From Callaeas wilsoni (lineage: Eukaryota > Chordata > Aves > Passeriformes > Callaeidae), in NCBI GenBank assembly GCA_013398955.1, contig VWPU01012738.1, forward strand, positions 21,226 to 85,225: a stretch of DNA of 64,000 bases. Reading direction: 5' to 3'. This document shows, piece after piece, positions 23,501 to 35,246 of this stretch (positions are counted from its first letter, which is position 1; each line of letters starts with the position of its first letter). The notes below the pieces were generated by a model. The model had not been told where the DNA came from, did not search any database, and saw nothing but the letters and a program-made list of their open reading frames with translations. The position numbers and the translations under genes were made by a program.

Positions 23501-25044
23501 CTCAGAGACCCTAAACCAGGGAAAACCGGGAAAACCATCCCCATAAATCTTCTGGGTGTGGTTCATGATGATTTTGAAGGCTTTATTCATCCTGGCCAAG
23601 ACACCCTTTGCCGACAATTATATATTGGATTCCTCATCAGAATTAGCTACAAAATATTCTGTGCCTGGGATTCCTAAAAATAATCTTAAATATTGATGAA
23701 GAATGTCAATACCTGAGAGTACAGGAAGGTTTCAGGTTTGGTTTGATGGGTTTGGCATTTTGACTTACCTCCTTCCTGCATCGTGCATTTGCTTTTGGAA
23801 AATGCCTCATGAACATCCAATTTCCAGTGGTACTGGTAATAATGGGAACTGCAGTGATGGAGAGGAGGCAAGGATTTAATTTCATCACTACATAAAATAC
23901 ATAAAATATAAATTTGAGACAATAATGGCTCTTGGATGAAATTGAACTTGGGAAACTCAAAATATTTTAATTCCAAGTAGCAAAAAATGCAGCGGTGGAG
24001 GAGAGGAAAGGGAGAGGGAGAGGAAAGGGAGCTCAAAAAAATAAGAGACTCTTTCAACACTGAAGTATTTTTAAAAAAATCAAACCCAAATGGAGTCAAT
24101 TAGTGCCATCCATGCCATTCATATTAATTAAAAAATGCTTATCACCAGATTATATTGCTTGTTTGCACCATCCTTACTTCATTAGCACTAATTGGAAGTA
24201 ATTACGACTGATATGTGAAATATTTAATTAAAAGATTTATCTGCTTCTATTGTCATGTTTCTGGAGCATCTGCAGGGTTGTCAGGACTACAGCTCTACCT
24301 CTTCTGGATCTTCTGGGAGCCTTCCCAACACCCTCTGTCTGTCCTCACCACGGGTCGGAGTCCAACCGCCCAGGAAGGGATCCAAACCTCAGACTTCACC
24401 TTCCCCTCAAGAAATCAACACCCTGAGGGAAGAGCTGATGTCTTTTTACCCTGATTGCCGAGAAACTGAGATGCAGGCAGCCACACAGATGTTCCCTGTC
24501 TCCCTCCAGCGCTCTCCTCTTCCTTTTGGAGCCATCCACCACATTCAGCCAAATTTGACTGACCAGGAAACACAATTTCTCTCCTCCAGGTTTCCCATGT
24601 GGGCACAGAAAAGGGCTGTACATTGATGCTCTCCCTCCTGAGGCCTCAAAAGGGGATTCCTGCTTTTACTTCTCAGACCTCTGGATCACAAAACCTGGAA
24701 GACCCAAGAGCCTCACCCAGAATCCCAGGAGGAGAAGCGAAACCGGTGGCTCAAAAGTCAGGCTCTGCTCTTTCCCAGCTCTTTTCCCCTCGGTAGCACC
24801 TAGGACTGACAGGAGCAGCGAGAAACAGGTTCTGCTCCATTACCTCCCCAATCACTGCTGTTCCTCTGCTCCCAGGAATGTCTGCTGGGAATGTCGGCGC
24901 AGCTGCTGAAGGTGAGCACAGCGAGATAACGGAGCTGATCCCGCGCCCCTCACGCGCAGCCCGGGCGCGGTGAGGCCTCCTCTGCTCTGCGCCAGCACTT
25001 CTGGCTGCAAGGAGCAGCCACGGAGCTCACAGGCTCTGTAAACT
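20583..25044. other. 4.4 kb mostly single-copy DNA with two notable patches
   Basis: No gene is proven. About 20700-21110 is GC-rich with frames on both strands but no recognised domain. 23998-24035 is a purine-rich (GA) tract. 24105-24265 is AT-rich with several TAATTA-type cores. 24890-25025 is a small CpG-dense patch, described in the findings. The rest is ordinary AT-rich spacer. Confidence 0.55.
24105..24265. promoter_or_regulatory. Candidate conserved non-coding element with homeodomain-type sites
   Basis: Within 160 bp there are 'attaattaaaa', 'cactaattgg', 'aagtaattacg' and 'atttaattaaaag', all TAAT or TAATTA cores of the kind bound by homeodomain proteins, plus 'gcttatcacc'. The block is not low-complexity and not part of a repeat I recognise. 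Known: such clusters occur in developmental enhancers. Inference: it may be regulatory. AT-rich DNA also yields these cores by chance, so confidence is low. Confidence 0.25.
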
Positions 25045-25310
25045 CGTGGAATCACTAAGGTCGGAAAAGATCTCCAAGATCAAGTCCAGACTTGGCCAAA
25101 CACCACCTTGTCAATCAATCCACATCACCAAGTGCCACATCTGCTCGTTGTTGAACCCTTCCAGGACTGGTGATTCCACCACAGCCCCTTCCAATGCTTA
25201 ATTGCCCATTCAGTGAAGAAATTTTTCCTAAATCCAACCTGAACCTCCCCTTGAGGGCATTTCCCCTTGTCCTATCACCCGGGAGAAGAGGCCGACCCCT
25301 AAATTCCATT
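25045..25310 (-). mobile_element. CR1 LINE 3'-end copy, antisense
   Basis: The plus strand reads 'tcggaaaagatctccaagat', 'accaagtgccacatctgctc', 'gattccaccacagccccttc', 'cagtgaagaaatttttccta', 'aatccaacctgaacctcccc' and 'ccttgtcctatcacccggga', then 'gagaagaggccgacccc'. This is the full reverse complement of the CR1 3' untranslated region up to the 'gtcggcctcttctccc' motif. It is fairly well preserved, with no coding part. Confidence 0.95.
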
Positions 25311-26953
25311 GTGCTCCATTCAAAGGCTCATTGTATGTAAAAAACTGCTGTTTTCTGTCCCAATATCCTATAAACTCTATTATTTTATATTAAATGCAGC
25401 CTAGTGATTACTCTGCCCATGCCCCTGTCACCCTGTAACCACCAGCACTGGTATATGGGTGTATTTTGAAAGCTATCCTTTGAAAAGATCCTTTTCTTTG
25501 CGTTACAGGACCGATGATTCCTATAAAATTGTTTCTTTTTTCCAAACCACACCACATAACTTGGTCACAAGGCACTGCCAGGCTTCAGGATCTCTCTCAG
25601 GCACAAAATGAATGGTCTGAATCATCGACTGCAGCTTGGCTAAACCCAGCTCTTCACACTGGTGGGGGAAAAGTGCCTTTTACAATCTCATAAACTGGGA
25701 GGCTGAAATTATCACTGCAGTTGTTGAGAGTTTTATAGAGATTAAATCTCCTCCATGATAGACTGGTAGCAAAGCTGAGGGTTGGTTTATGAGGGAAAAA
25801 AGCAACCATAAAGAGAGAATTGGCTTCGCTCGCTCGCCCCAACCTTGTTTGAAAACTCTTCCTGGCAGTTCTACAACAACAACAAAAAAAAGCACAGAAT
25901 CACAAAAAAACTCAACTGTTTCTTCCTGATTTTGTCCTTCCTTGTCAACTGCCGTGCTACAAGGAGCATCCCCTCGTGCAAGATGACATGGCTTCAAGGT
26001 GAATTGGGAACATTTTCAGGGAAAGAAGTGCACATTCAGTGGCGAGGTAGTTCTGAGATGAAATCTTTCCCATTGGCTCAAGGGTGAGGCAGCGTCTGGT
26101 GGGGGGGGTGTCTTCAGCTGCCACATTTTTAAACGAAAAGCTCATGAGGAAATCAATTTTAGGGCAAATAAGGCAGTTTGGATCACAGAACCACAGGAAT
26201 TAGGTGCTGGGAGGAGAAACCTTGGGAATATCTTTGTGGGCTGCGCAGCAGTCGACCCCACAAAAGATGCTGAAAGATTTGTTGGTCAAGGTTTTGCTTT
26301 GATCCAGCTCACTCCACATGGGGAATTACATTTATTTATTCAGATAATTACTTGGAATTAGTTTTTTATCACTACCTGGATAAGTCCATTGGAAATCAGT
26401 CTGGCATCCAGCTGAAGACAAGGGAACATTGTCCAGTTTGAGTCTTCCATCCACATCGTGGGGATCAATAAAGGGGTTTGCAATTAACTCAAAGTATTTA
26501 AAGTGGATGAAAAGCCTTCCCCAAATTCACAGGATGCTTTCAATGGACAGTTGTGGTTGAGTATTTTTGTTAAAGGACAGCGAGACAGTCAAGTAGCCCA
26601 AATCCATATCTCAGGAATTATTTAATGGCAGATATTCCCAGCAGATTCTGAATGCTGCTCTTCCAGAGATAATGAAAGAAAACTAATCAAAGCAAAGCTT
26701 TAAAGACGAGAAAAACAGACCTCCCAGACTCCATTCTCAACATCCCTACCCTGTAACACAACTTCTTAAATCAAAGAAACTGAGACTTTTTTGACAGAAT
26801 CGACACCATCTGTAAATTCATGCAAAAAACCAGTCACTTTCCCCCAAAAAGTTCACATTTGGATTACTTTTCCTTCATGTTAACTTTCAAATAAGCCTTC
26901 CTCCTGCATCCAGCCAAAGCCTTTACTCTGACATTGCCTTGAGATGCTCTGGC
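25311..26953. other. Single-copy non-coding DNA
   Basis: No gene is seen. A G tract at 26101-26108 interrupts otherwise ordinary sequence. The segment at 26176-26235 ('gatcacagaaccacagg', 'gctgggaggag') faintly resembles a decayed antisense CR1 tail but is too short to call. Confidence 0.55.
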
Positions 26954-27350
26954 TGTTAGTAATAATAAGGACAAGTGAGAAATTATTAAAAGAGATTTAT
27001 TGAAAGTGACTGAATGCTCCAGGGTACCATAGGAGGAGGTTCGATCCTCAGAACAATTTTATACAGCATATTGAGGCTCTTCAGACTTTCAACTTACAAA
27101 AAAAAAAAAATGGAAAGTTTCTCGTGATTCAGAGCTACTTTGACACAGCTTCAAAGCAGCAGCATCTCAAAGCAGCGTTGAAGGAAAAATGGAAGTATTT
27201 TACAATGACAGCTCTAATATCTGAACTCAGCCTAAAAGCTGTCAAATAAATTAATAGTGATCTAGCAGCTCTGGTAGGGAACCTTCTCATGTACAAATGG
27301 CCTTGGGTTTTAGCCTACTTTTTAAAGGCAATGTATTCGTAAAGGAATTT
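26954..27350 (-). mobile_element. Possible antisense ERV LTR, right end uncertain
   Basis: The segment begins TGTTAG at 26954. About 40 bp later TTTATT (26996-27001) gives AATAAA on the minus strand, followed by 'gaaagtgactgaatgctcc', 'agggtaccataggaggagg' and 'cagaacaattttatacagca'. The same order (TGTTAG, then TTTATTGAA, then 'ggggtac') occurs in the antisense LTR at 63773. This supports an LTR read on the minus strand. An A run of 13 lies near 27098-27110. No target-site duplication or right boundary could be fixed; 27350 is a guess. Confidence 0.35.
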
Positions 27351-27473
27351 AGGAAATTTTCATTTGCGCTACCGGTTTGTGGCGCTTGACCACGACAAAG
27401 CCACGCAGTAATTGTTGACTACAATGTTACACGCTAAAAACACTTTAAAATATCATAATCCAACTTATCTGAG

Positions 27474-27572
27474 CAGCCCAGTGTAGTGGAAGGTGTCCCT
27501 GCCCATGGCAAGGGGTGGAACGAGATAAGCTTTAAGGTCCCTTCCAACCCAAACCACTCTGTGATTATTTAA
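27474..27572 (+). mobile_element. CR1 LINE 3'-terminal 100 bp, sense
   Basis: The sense strand reads 'agtgtagtggaaggtgtccc', 'tgcccatggcaaggggtgga' and 'ctttaaggtcccttccaacc', then 'caaaccactctgtgattatt', the CR1 end with a remnant of the octamer tail. The copy is severely 5'-truncated. It lies tail-to-tail with the antisense CR1 end at 27672, 100 bp away. Confidence 0.9.
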
Positions 27573-27671
27573 TTTTCCCTGAAGGCAATGAGATTGGGGG
27601 TAAACAGCACCTGCATTCACCAATATCTGCTTATTTTGGGGTTATTTTTTCTTAAATGTTTATATTTCCCT

Positions 27672-27752
27672 CACAGAATCATTAAAGTTGGAAAAGACCT
27701 CCAAGATCACCAAGTTCAACCTTTAACTGATATCACCACATCCAATAAACTG
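27672..27752 (-). mobile_element. CR1 LINE 3'-terminal fragment, antisense
   Basis: The plus strand reads 'cacagaatcattaaagttgg', 'aaaagacctccaagatcacc' and 'aagttcaacctttaactgat', the reverse complement of the CR1 3' end of the 'gttggactcgatgatc' subgroup. It is only about 80 bp long, a strong 5' truncation. Confidence 0.85.
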
Positions 27753-28569
27753 TAAATTTTGGACACTCCCAGGGAGCAGATGGGGGTAATCCATGAATTT
27801 AGAGAAGGACAGCTGGGAATTACTTTAGGAGAGTTTGATTTGCAAAATCCAGAGCGGGTTCAATATCGCTTTGGCTGCACAGTTGCAACATCTTGTGGAT
27901 GCACCAGCAGCCATGGGGTTGTGCAATCAGCGTTTCCTGCACGGCCACAAACCCAGGGGGCTGAGTTTGGGTGGACTGAAGCCTTTCCATTCATTTATGG
28001 CAGAGGAGGATGAAGTGGCTCATGAACTCATAGGGGAAGAGGCAGAGTGGGTCTGCCCAGGTGTATTTTTTAATGCAATTTGAAAGGAAAACATTTCTTT
28101 TGCTTAGCTTGAAAGGAGAAATATTTTTTACACCTCTTAAGGCCTAAAATTGCCACTAATGATGGCTGCTAATGTCATTTGTGACACTGCAGCCTCAGCC
28201 CCAGCCAGGCAGAGGCAGAGAGAATCAGATTTCCCTGCTGGGAGCAGGGAGAAGGGAATGATTTCAGCAGGGACAGAGCCCTGGTGGCAACGTGCTTTCA
28301 ATTATTTCAGAGAGAAATTAATCTGCCCTGTGGGGTTAGACAGGTTCGGGAGCATTTCTCACCGGAATTTCCCACACTTCTCATGCATGGTTGCAAAGGA
28401 CACAGCCACTGGGAGTGCGGGTCAGGCACCAGCCTGGGTTATCCAGGGAATACACACATGGGAAGTGTGTGTCTTGTTCCTCTCCAGGCCAGCAGGAGAA
28501 AAGATAACAAAGAGAAACGTGAAAGTCAGAAATACCTTTGTAGGAAGTCAAAAATGCTCCAGCTGGGAA
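27753..28569. other. Single-copy non-coding DNA
   Basis: No gene or repeat is recognised. Frames at 27759-28083 and 28150-28604 (plus) overlap each other out of register and run into the CR1 piece. They show no recognisable domain. Confidence 0.55.
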
Positions 28570-28665
28570 GGATGACGCTTGAGGACATGGGTGGTGCTGG
28601 ATAACAGTTGGACTCCATGATCTTTCAGGGCTTTTCCAGCCTAAATGATGTTTCTCTGAATCTAG
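28570..28665 (+). mobile_element. CR1 LINE 3'-terminal fragment, sense
   Basis: The sense strand reads 'gatgacgcttgaggacatgg', 'gtggtgctggataacagttg', 'gactccatgatctttcaggg' and 'cttttccagcctaaatgatg', matching the terminal part of the CR1 subgroup with 'aacagttggactcgatgatc'. It has a trace of octamer tail ('tttctctgaat') and no coding part. Confidence 0.8.
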
Positions 28666-29089
28666 GAAAAAATCCAGAGAATCTGCAAAGCAACGGGAAT
28701 GATGGATCCAAAAAGCAAAGCTCATCAGCCTTTCCTGCCGCCACCAGTCCCAAGCACAGGGAGGAGAGACCATGGAAAAGAGTGAGATTCCAAAGGGAAA
28801 TGCTCCTGTGGTCCCATCAAAGGAGGCAAGGAGGGGAGAGGCAGGGGGATGTCACAGAATCGGGAATGCAAAGGAAAATACCAGAAAAAATCTCAGCCAC
28901 AGCCAAGTTTGTACCAATGGCTGGGCATCCTTTCAGGAAGGCAAAGGAATTCCAGTGTCCCACTGGGCTTTTTGTTGACTCTCTCCTATGGAACTTGACT
29001 CCTGATCAAAGTTTACAACGTTAAAAGCAAAGGTAAAGCACGTAAGGATGGGGGAAATGTCACAACATCACCTGAAGCCCTTCTTAGAA
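28666..29089. other. Single-copy spacer between two CR1 pieces
   Basis: No gene is seen. The frame at 28608-29024 begins inside the CR1 fragment and has no recognisable domain. Confidence 0.55.
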
Positions 29090-29276
29090 TCCTCACAGAA
29101 TGGATTGGGTTGAAGGGACCTTAAAGCCCATCCCATTCCACCCCTGCATGGGCAGGGACACCTTCCACCATCCCAGGCTGCTCCAAGCCCCAGTGTCCAG
29201 CCTGGCCTTGGACACTGCCAGGGATCCAGGGGCAGCCACAGCTTCTCTGCTGCAGGAATTCCTGGGTATCTACTAA
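29090..29276 (-). mobile_element. CR1 LINE 3'-end copy, antisense
   Basis: The plus strand reads 'cctcacagaatggattgggt', 'tgaagggaccttaaagccca', 'gggcagggacaccttccacc', 'atcccaggctgctccaagcc', 'ccagtgtccagcctggcctt' and 'gatccaggggcagccacagc'. This is the well-preserved reverse complement of the CR1 3' end, truncated just after the 'agaagctgtggctgcc' motif of the sense strand. Confidence 0.95.
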
Positions 29277-30907
29277 GTGAACATTCTCCTCTAAACACAA
29301 ATTTTCAAGTCCTCACCCATTCACAAATTAGAAAATCGTAAATTCCAACCTAACCCCAAATGGTGCCATTTAAATGCACACTGGCCTTTTGTTGGAAGTT
29401 GTGTGGTTGATTCTAAATTAGGTGAAATTTTAATTGCTTTGCCTGTTCCTCTCCTGTGTCAGGACTGGAGCTGGTAAAATGCTAAATGGTGACTACCCAA
29501 CGTAATTTAAACGTGTATTAATTAACAAGGGTAACTTTAAAATCAACTTGCACAAGGGAAAAATTAATCGACACATTTGGAAAATTATCTCCAAAATCCC
29601 TTTTACTTGCAAAAGGACAGGAGAAGAAAATCTTTGTACTTACAGTCTGCAGGAAGTGTCTGCTCCTTGGATTTTTGTTCCAGGACTGCCCTGGATTTAA
29701 TGCAACTACAAATCAGTTCCTGGGCTTTGACATCCAATATAAATTTTGTTATATCAAGACTTTGGGGACTCTGCAGTAAGAAGCTTTTAGGATTATTTGG
29801 ACATTTTGAAGTTTGTTCTTACCTTCCAACTGCGTTCGAGTGAGACAGCCCAGGGAGGCAGATTTCCAAAAGCTCTTGGTGCTTGTTGGGTTCATGTGGA
29901 TGTTTCCCCAGCAGAGAAAATTCTCCCAGTGCTTTTCACTCAATTCCCACAGCCCGGAGCTGCAAAACTGCTGAACCTCTCGGGGAAACCCACTAGTGCC
30001 ACAGCCAGCAATTAATTTTCTTTGATGCAAGTTTTTCCACATTTTGGATGCTTCTTCTACGAGCCAGAGTGGGATGGGTTCCTCCAGATGTGTTGGAGCT
30101 CGGGTGGGATCTGGATCTCCCAGATGCTGCTCTGCTGGTCCAAACCAGCAGCCCAATAAACTTTCATCTGTCCCTATGCTCTCAGTTATCTTAAAGTTTA
30201 TGGGTCACATCAGAGGATTTGGTTTGTTGAATTTTAATATTAGAAAAAATTAATTATTTGAGGATGAAAACGTAGAGAACTGGTTCGGCTTTTAGCAAAA
30301 ACAACCTCCATCCATGCTAATAACTCATTCCGTGAGGGCTGGATTTTCTTTGGACCTTCATGCCCACACTCCTTGGCTTTAGCTTCACTTATTTTACCTG
30401 CCTGACTCTTCCCAAATCCAGAGTTCAGCCCAATTCCTGAGTCAGGGCTCGGAGAGCACAATCATCATCCTCCAGGTACAATAACAACTCCTCCTTTTCC
30501 AATAAAGCCTGTGGAGATAACACCTTCAAACGAGCTTTAATGAGACAAATGAAATCTCTTTGGGTTGTGTTCTACCCCAGTTTAAAAGGAAATTATTTCC
30601 CAATAATTTACTGGAGTGACCCTCTGCAAACAATATTAGCTGAAATAACTGCACTTCATTATCTTTATAATAACAACACACAGAATTCAGGGTGCCTTAA
30701 AATTCCTTTGGACAGCACGACCCTGTGTTAATAATAAGCTGTGAAACCAATGCTTTGGGACACTGAGGAGGAAAATGATTTATTTATAAAGCACCTTTTC
30801 TCTCTTAAGTGACACTGAATCACTCCAGGTCACAGGTAATTAAAGCACAGGAAATGAAGGATGGGATTTAAGAGCTGGAGTTCCTTTACTCAGCAAAGAG
30901 CCCCACG
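29277..30907. other. Single-copy AT-rich non-coding DNA
   Basis: No gene or repeat is recognised. Frames near 29749-30156 (minus) and 29797-30253 (plus) overlap on opposite strands without recognisable domains. Confidence 0.6.
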
Positions 30908-31010
30908 GATCACAAAATCACAGAGTTATTTGGGTTAGAAAAGACCTTGGAGATCATGAAGTCCAACCTCGTGAAACGTCATGAATCAACTGTGTAAATA
31001 CAGCAGTCCC
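30908..31010 (-). mobile_element. CR1 LINE 3'-terminal fragment, antisense
   Basis: The plus strand reads 'gatcacaaaatcacagagtt', 'atttgggttagaaaagacct', 'tggagatcatgaagtccaac', the reverse complement of the CR1 3' end including two decayed octamer units. Beyond 'caacctcg' the match fades, so this is a short, old copy. Confidence 0.8.
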
Positions 31011-32029
31011 CAACCCACAATCACTGCAAAAGCAGAGAACTGGGTTATTTTTCAGAAATCCTCCATGAAAGCTCCTTTTTTTTTTTTAATAAATCCACTC
31101 CATTTTTTCATTAAGACAAATAAATAAATAAAAATGCTCCATAAATAAATATATGCCAGTAAACATCCTGGGAGCACTGCAGCTCTACCAAGTCGTAACT
31201 CCCAGCAAAAAGAAATTTGGATGTCTTATCTAGACCTGCTTGTTATCATTGATCCTGGGAGTGCCAGAACAGCACAGGCAGTGGTCTGAAAACGCAGGGA
31301 AAAAAAGCCCACACAGAACCCGAAGCACTTTTCAGCTGCATTTGAAAAAATGCAGACAATGAAGTTTTTTCCCTTTACCTGGCGAGGGATGATATTTCAA
31401 CTATTTGATCTGAGGAAAGGAGGCATCTGCTTGAAAATCCAGCAGCCAACGAGGCTTGTTATACAAGCGAGGTTGTTTTCTTCAGTGATTTCCGAGAGCA
31501 AACTTTCCCCCACGAAGGCTGATGACAAACAAGCTCCGTGCTTTGACATCTGCTGCACGAGCTGAGTTGGCTAAGTTGAATCCCCTCCTGTCTCCTCCAA
31601 ACTGCCTTGATAATGGAGCAAACAGGGAAAAGAGGCTTCTCTCCGACTGTTTCAAAGCTTTCCCAAAGAGAATCGTAACTGACAGGAAATGCAGTTTGGG
31701 AGTTATAGAGGAAAAGCAGGAGTGGGGAATTAACACACTGAATTTGGGAGGTGAGTTCTCCTCTGTAAATGTTTCTGCACACATTTGCAGATCAGTTTGG
31801 AGCTTTCCCGGCCTTTTCTCTGCCTTTCCACTTTGCTATGTAAGAAAGAAGTTGAAATTAGGGGCCGCTGCTCATCTACAGCAGCTTTGGAGGGGTCAAG
31901 TTGGAGAAGTGAGGACATCATGAAGAGGTCCTCAGGACAGGACGTGGGGAATTAATGCCATTTGCTCATTTTCACTATTCAAGGGATTTTGTTGTTTCCT
32001 AAGCTGTTTTAATTGGTTTTTTCCCCTTC
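31011..32029. other. Single-copy DNA with AAAT-rich microsatellite
   Basis: A T run ends near 31088, and an AAAT/AATA-rich tract lies at about 31118-31155. Overlapping frames at 31459-31784 (minus) and 31522-31923 (plus) are antisense to each other, without recognisable domains. No gene is supported. Confidence 0.55.
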
Positions 32030-32173
32030 AAGGACTGCCCAGGGAGGTTTGGAGTCCCCATCCCTGGAGGTGTCCAAGGAATTCCTGGACTGGGCTGGGT
32101 GACAAGGCGGGGATTGGGCACAGGTTGGACTCGATGATCCTGGAGGTCTTTTCCAACCTCAATTATTCTGACT
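32030..32173 (+). mobile_element. CR1 LINE 3'-end fragment, sense
   Basis: The sense strand reads 'ggactgcccagggaggtttg', 'gagtccccatccctggaggt', 'gtccaaggaattcctggact', 'gcacaggttggactcgatga' and 'tcctggaggtcttttccaac', then 'ctcaattattctga'. This is the CR1 3' untranslated end of the same subgroup as the copy at 38990. It is 5'-truncated and otherwise well preserved. Confidence 0.95.
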
Positions 32174-34847
32174 TCCTAATTTGGCTTTTGCCACTTTTCA
32201 GGCTTTTGATCAAATCTGCTCCTATTTCCCTCCCAAAGCATTTTAAGCCTTCAGGAGTGTGGGGTGCACTAAATATTTTTGGTTTATGCTCTTGTGAGAG
32301 ACTCCAGGCTGTCCCCGTGTTCCTTTTCCAGCCTTGTCTCCCAGTTTGAGCCGCGCTGCTGTTATTTTCCCTGAGCTATCCTGTCAGGACTTTGACTCAT
32401 CGTTTTTGTCAATCAGAAAGGATTGTGAAGGATTTCCTCCCCAGCTGGGGCAGGATCTGGAGCCCAGGAATGAGCCCGAGCCAGCTGGGTTGTGTGAAGC
32501 CTCCTGTCTCCTGTGCACATGAGAGTGAATCCCCTCAGGCTGATTTTCAATTATTGATAAATGGGTTTAAATACCAAACGGTGCTGCAGAGACAAGGAGC
32601 CTGAGATTGTATAAAAAGATCTATTTTGTCCCTTTGGAAATCAATTTATTGCTCAGAGCTGCTATTTAAGCTGATATTTGCTTTTCAATCACATCAAGCC
32701 ACTCCAGGATGCTCGGTGTCCTATCAGCCTCAATCTGTGGGATTTTAGGAATGCTGGGAGGGATCCTCAGAGGGAGAGCCTGCTCTGCAAGGGGAGGAAC
32801 GAATTCCAATAGTTTTGGACCTCCTGTCCTTTGGCATACATCGGGGAAATGTTAAAAATATATAAATTAAGAATTATATTGGGAAAAAAAGAGTAATTTG
32901 AAGCATTCAGCTTTGCACGAAACCTGTCCCAAAAATTTCAGAGCAAACAGCAGTGACTGAGTCCCCCCAGCTCACACCTAGCCACCTTCCGCTTGTTGTG
33001 GTGCCTTTTTATGGCACTGACAAAGTCCAGAGGCAATTCCAGCTTTTCCCTGGGAATTTGGCGTCACAACAGGGGCGTTGTGTTCGTTCAGCGGGGTTTC
33101 AGGTGAGTGTAGATCAGCCCTGGGCACCCGGGGACAGGCTGGATCAATCCAGCCCTGCTCGTGTCAAAGGCACCGGCGCCAGCTCGGAGAGGGCTCAGAA
33201 ATCAACTTCTCTCTGAAAGACAGAGTCAGCCCTCAAAGGCAAACTTTTGCAGGCAGTTTCTTAAGAAAGCTGGCCAGGAAAAACTGACTTTATTAATTAT
33301 TCAGCTCATCTAACTGACTGCCAGTTAAATAGCTCCACGCATTCTCTAAGTAGGCAAAAATCACCTGAAAATTCCTTTTAAATTCTGCTTTTCTGCTCAG
33401 GAGTGGGGTGTGTTTGATCAACACCTGAAATATTAAAATATCTTTTTAAACTAAAAGAATCCAAATACCTGGAAATCATCTGCAATAAACATGGCTTGTC
33501 CTATGACATATTAAATTAAACAGCAAGAAATATGGATTGAGAATGCAAATTAGTTCTTTGTAGAGAAATGGGGTTGGACCAAACAAATTTATCAGCATTT
33601 CCAGTCAAATGTCATTCAGATTTTTACATGAAAAATGCTTGCTTAACAGGCTGAAATATATTTTATCCAAAATGAATGTAATTAATCCAAATCTAAACCA
33701 TTCCTATTACAAATATTCACCCACCACCAGTCCTGTTTTATTCTTTTTAATCCCTCCCTGTGCTCATCTTTCAGCTCTCACTGTCCCCTTTGTATTGCTT
33801 CCCATAACGTTTTTATCCACCAAACCAATTTTATCTATGAAAACATTGAAATAATGCTCTAATTTTCAATTTCAACCATATTTTGTTGCCCCTCTCCCCT
33901 TTGCTGAATAAAACCGCTGCCTTCCAGGTGTGCATCCCACCTTCCACCTGCACCAGCTTCTCCAGCAGAGCCCCAGCCATGAATTTGTTCCCTGGTCAGA
34001 CACTCCACAATCATCAAACAGAGCAGCCACCTCCTATTGATGAAAAATCTCCGCTTGCAACTAAGAATGTCAATTATTCAATATTTCAGGATTCTGTCTT
34101 AAGCTCTGCCAGAAGTGTTACTTCCACAAGTGACAGAACCTGGCTTCTCCCCAGCTCCACAAGAGGCAAACACCAAAGGCCACTTTTTGCTGATGCAGTT
34201 GGAAGGATTTAGAGCATAATTAAAAAGCCAAAAGGATTTCAGAAAGTTGGAAGGAAAGGTAAGGAGACTAAAAGCAAAACAATTCCAAAATATAAGTTGG
34301 GGGGGGGGGATGGAGTCCTGTGCTTCATATAATCTAATTTTTTTTTAAATTCTAGTTTTACCAACAGTATGATTTTCCTCCTCAGATGCTCTGTGGGCAT
34401 GGATGATCCTGAGCAAGGGTTATGGGATTCAGGTGGCTGCTCTTATCCCAAGGCAGGGATTTAACAGCATCTGGGGTGGTTTTCACGTTTTATTGGAAGA
34501 GACAAGGAGAGTTTATGTGCTCAGTTAACAGCGCGCAGGAATTTCCAGTGAGGAGCCTCAGCTCTCCAAGCCAGGCAGTTCCTGCTGGTTTGCCCTGGAT
34601 CTGGGAAAAGCTCTCTCAGCTAAACTGCAACTGAAAGCAGCACCTCTGGAAGTGCCTTTTGGGCCTTAGCTCTTGGTCTTTCCTGGTTTTCTGTGGAGAC
34701 GTGCAACGTTCCTCCTTTCCAGCTCTTCTACCTTTTCGAAGGATTCTAAAAAAATCCTGTAGATGGACAAGAATATTGGGATGAACATCTGACAGTGCCT
34801 GTAGTGGGAACAGACCCCGGTGTCGTGCTGAGAACGAGCAATGATTG
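32174..34847. other. 2.7 kb single-copy non-coding DNA
   Basis: No gene is seen. A run of 11 G lies at 34299-34309. An octamer ATGCAAAT is at 33543-33550. Frames are short and unrecognised. Confidence 0.6.
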
Positions 34848-35246
34848 AGAGCACCTCACCTATGGAGAGCTGGGATTGAGCAGCCTGGGGGAGAAAAGGC
34901 TCCAAGGAGACCTCAGAGCCCCTTTCACTGCCTAAAGCAGCTCCAGGAGAGCTGGAGAGGGACCTGGGACAAGGGATGGAGGGACAGGACACAGGGAATG
35001 GCTTCCCACTGCCAGAGGGAAGGGCTAGATGGGATATCGGGAAGGAATTCTTCCCTGTGAGGGTGGGGAGGCCCTGGCACAGGTGCCCAGAGAAGCTGTG
35101 GCTGCCCCTGGATCCCTGAAAGTGTCAAAGGCCAGGTTGGACAGGGCTTGGAGCAGCCTGGGACAGTGGGAGGTGTCCAGGGGTTTGGAAAGAGATGGTC
35201 TTGAAGGTCTCTCCCAACCCAAATCACTCTATAATTCTCTCACTCA
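34848..35246 (+). mobile_element. CR1 LINE 3'-end copy, 400 bp, sense
   Basis: The sense strand reads 'gagcacctcacctatggaga', 'gggggagaaaaggctccaag', 'gagacctcagagcccctttc', 'ggagagctggagagggacct', 'gggcttggagcagcctggga' and 'gatggtcttgaaggtctctc', ending in decayed octamers ('cactctataattctctcact'). It covers the very end of ORF2 and the whole 3' untranslated region. About 25 bp is missing after 'gaggtgtcc', where related copies read 'ctgcccatggcag'. Confidence 0.95.

Noticed and set aside
26176..26235. Possible decayed antisense CR1 tail
   Set aside because: Only about 25 bases resemble the tail and no body follows, so the match is too weak to call.
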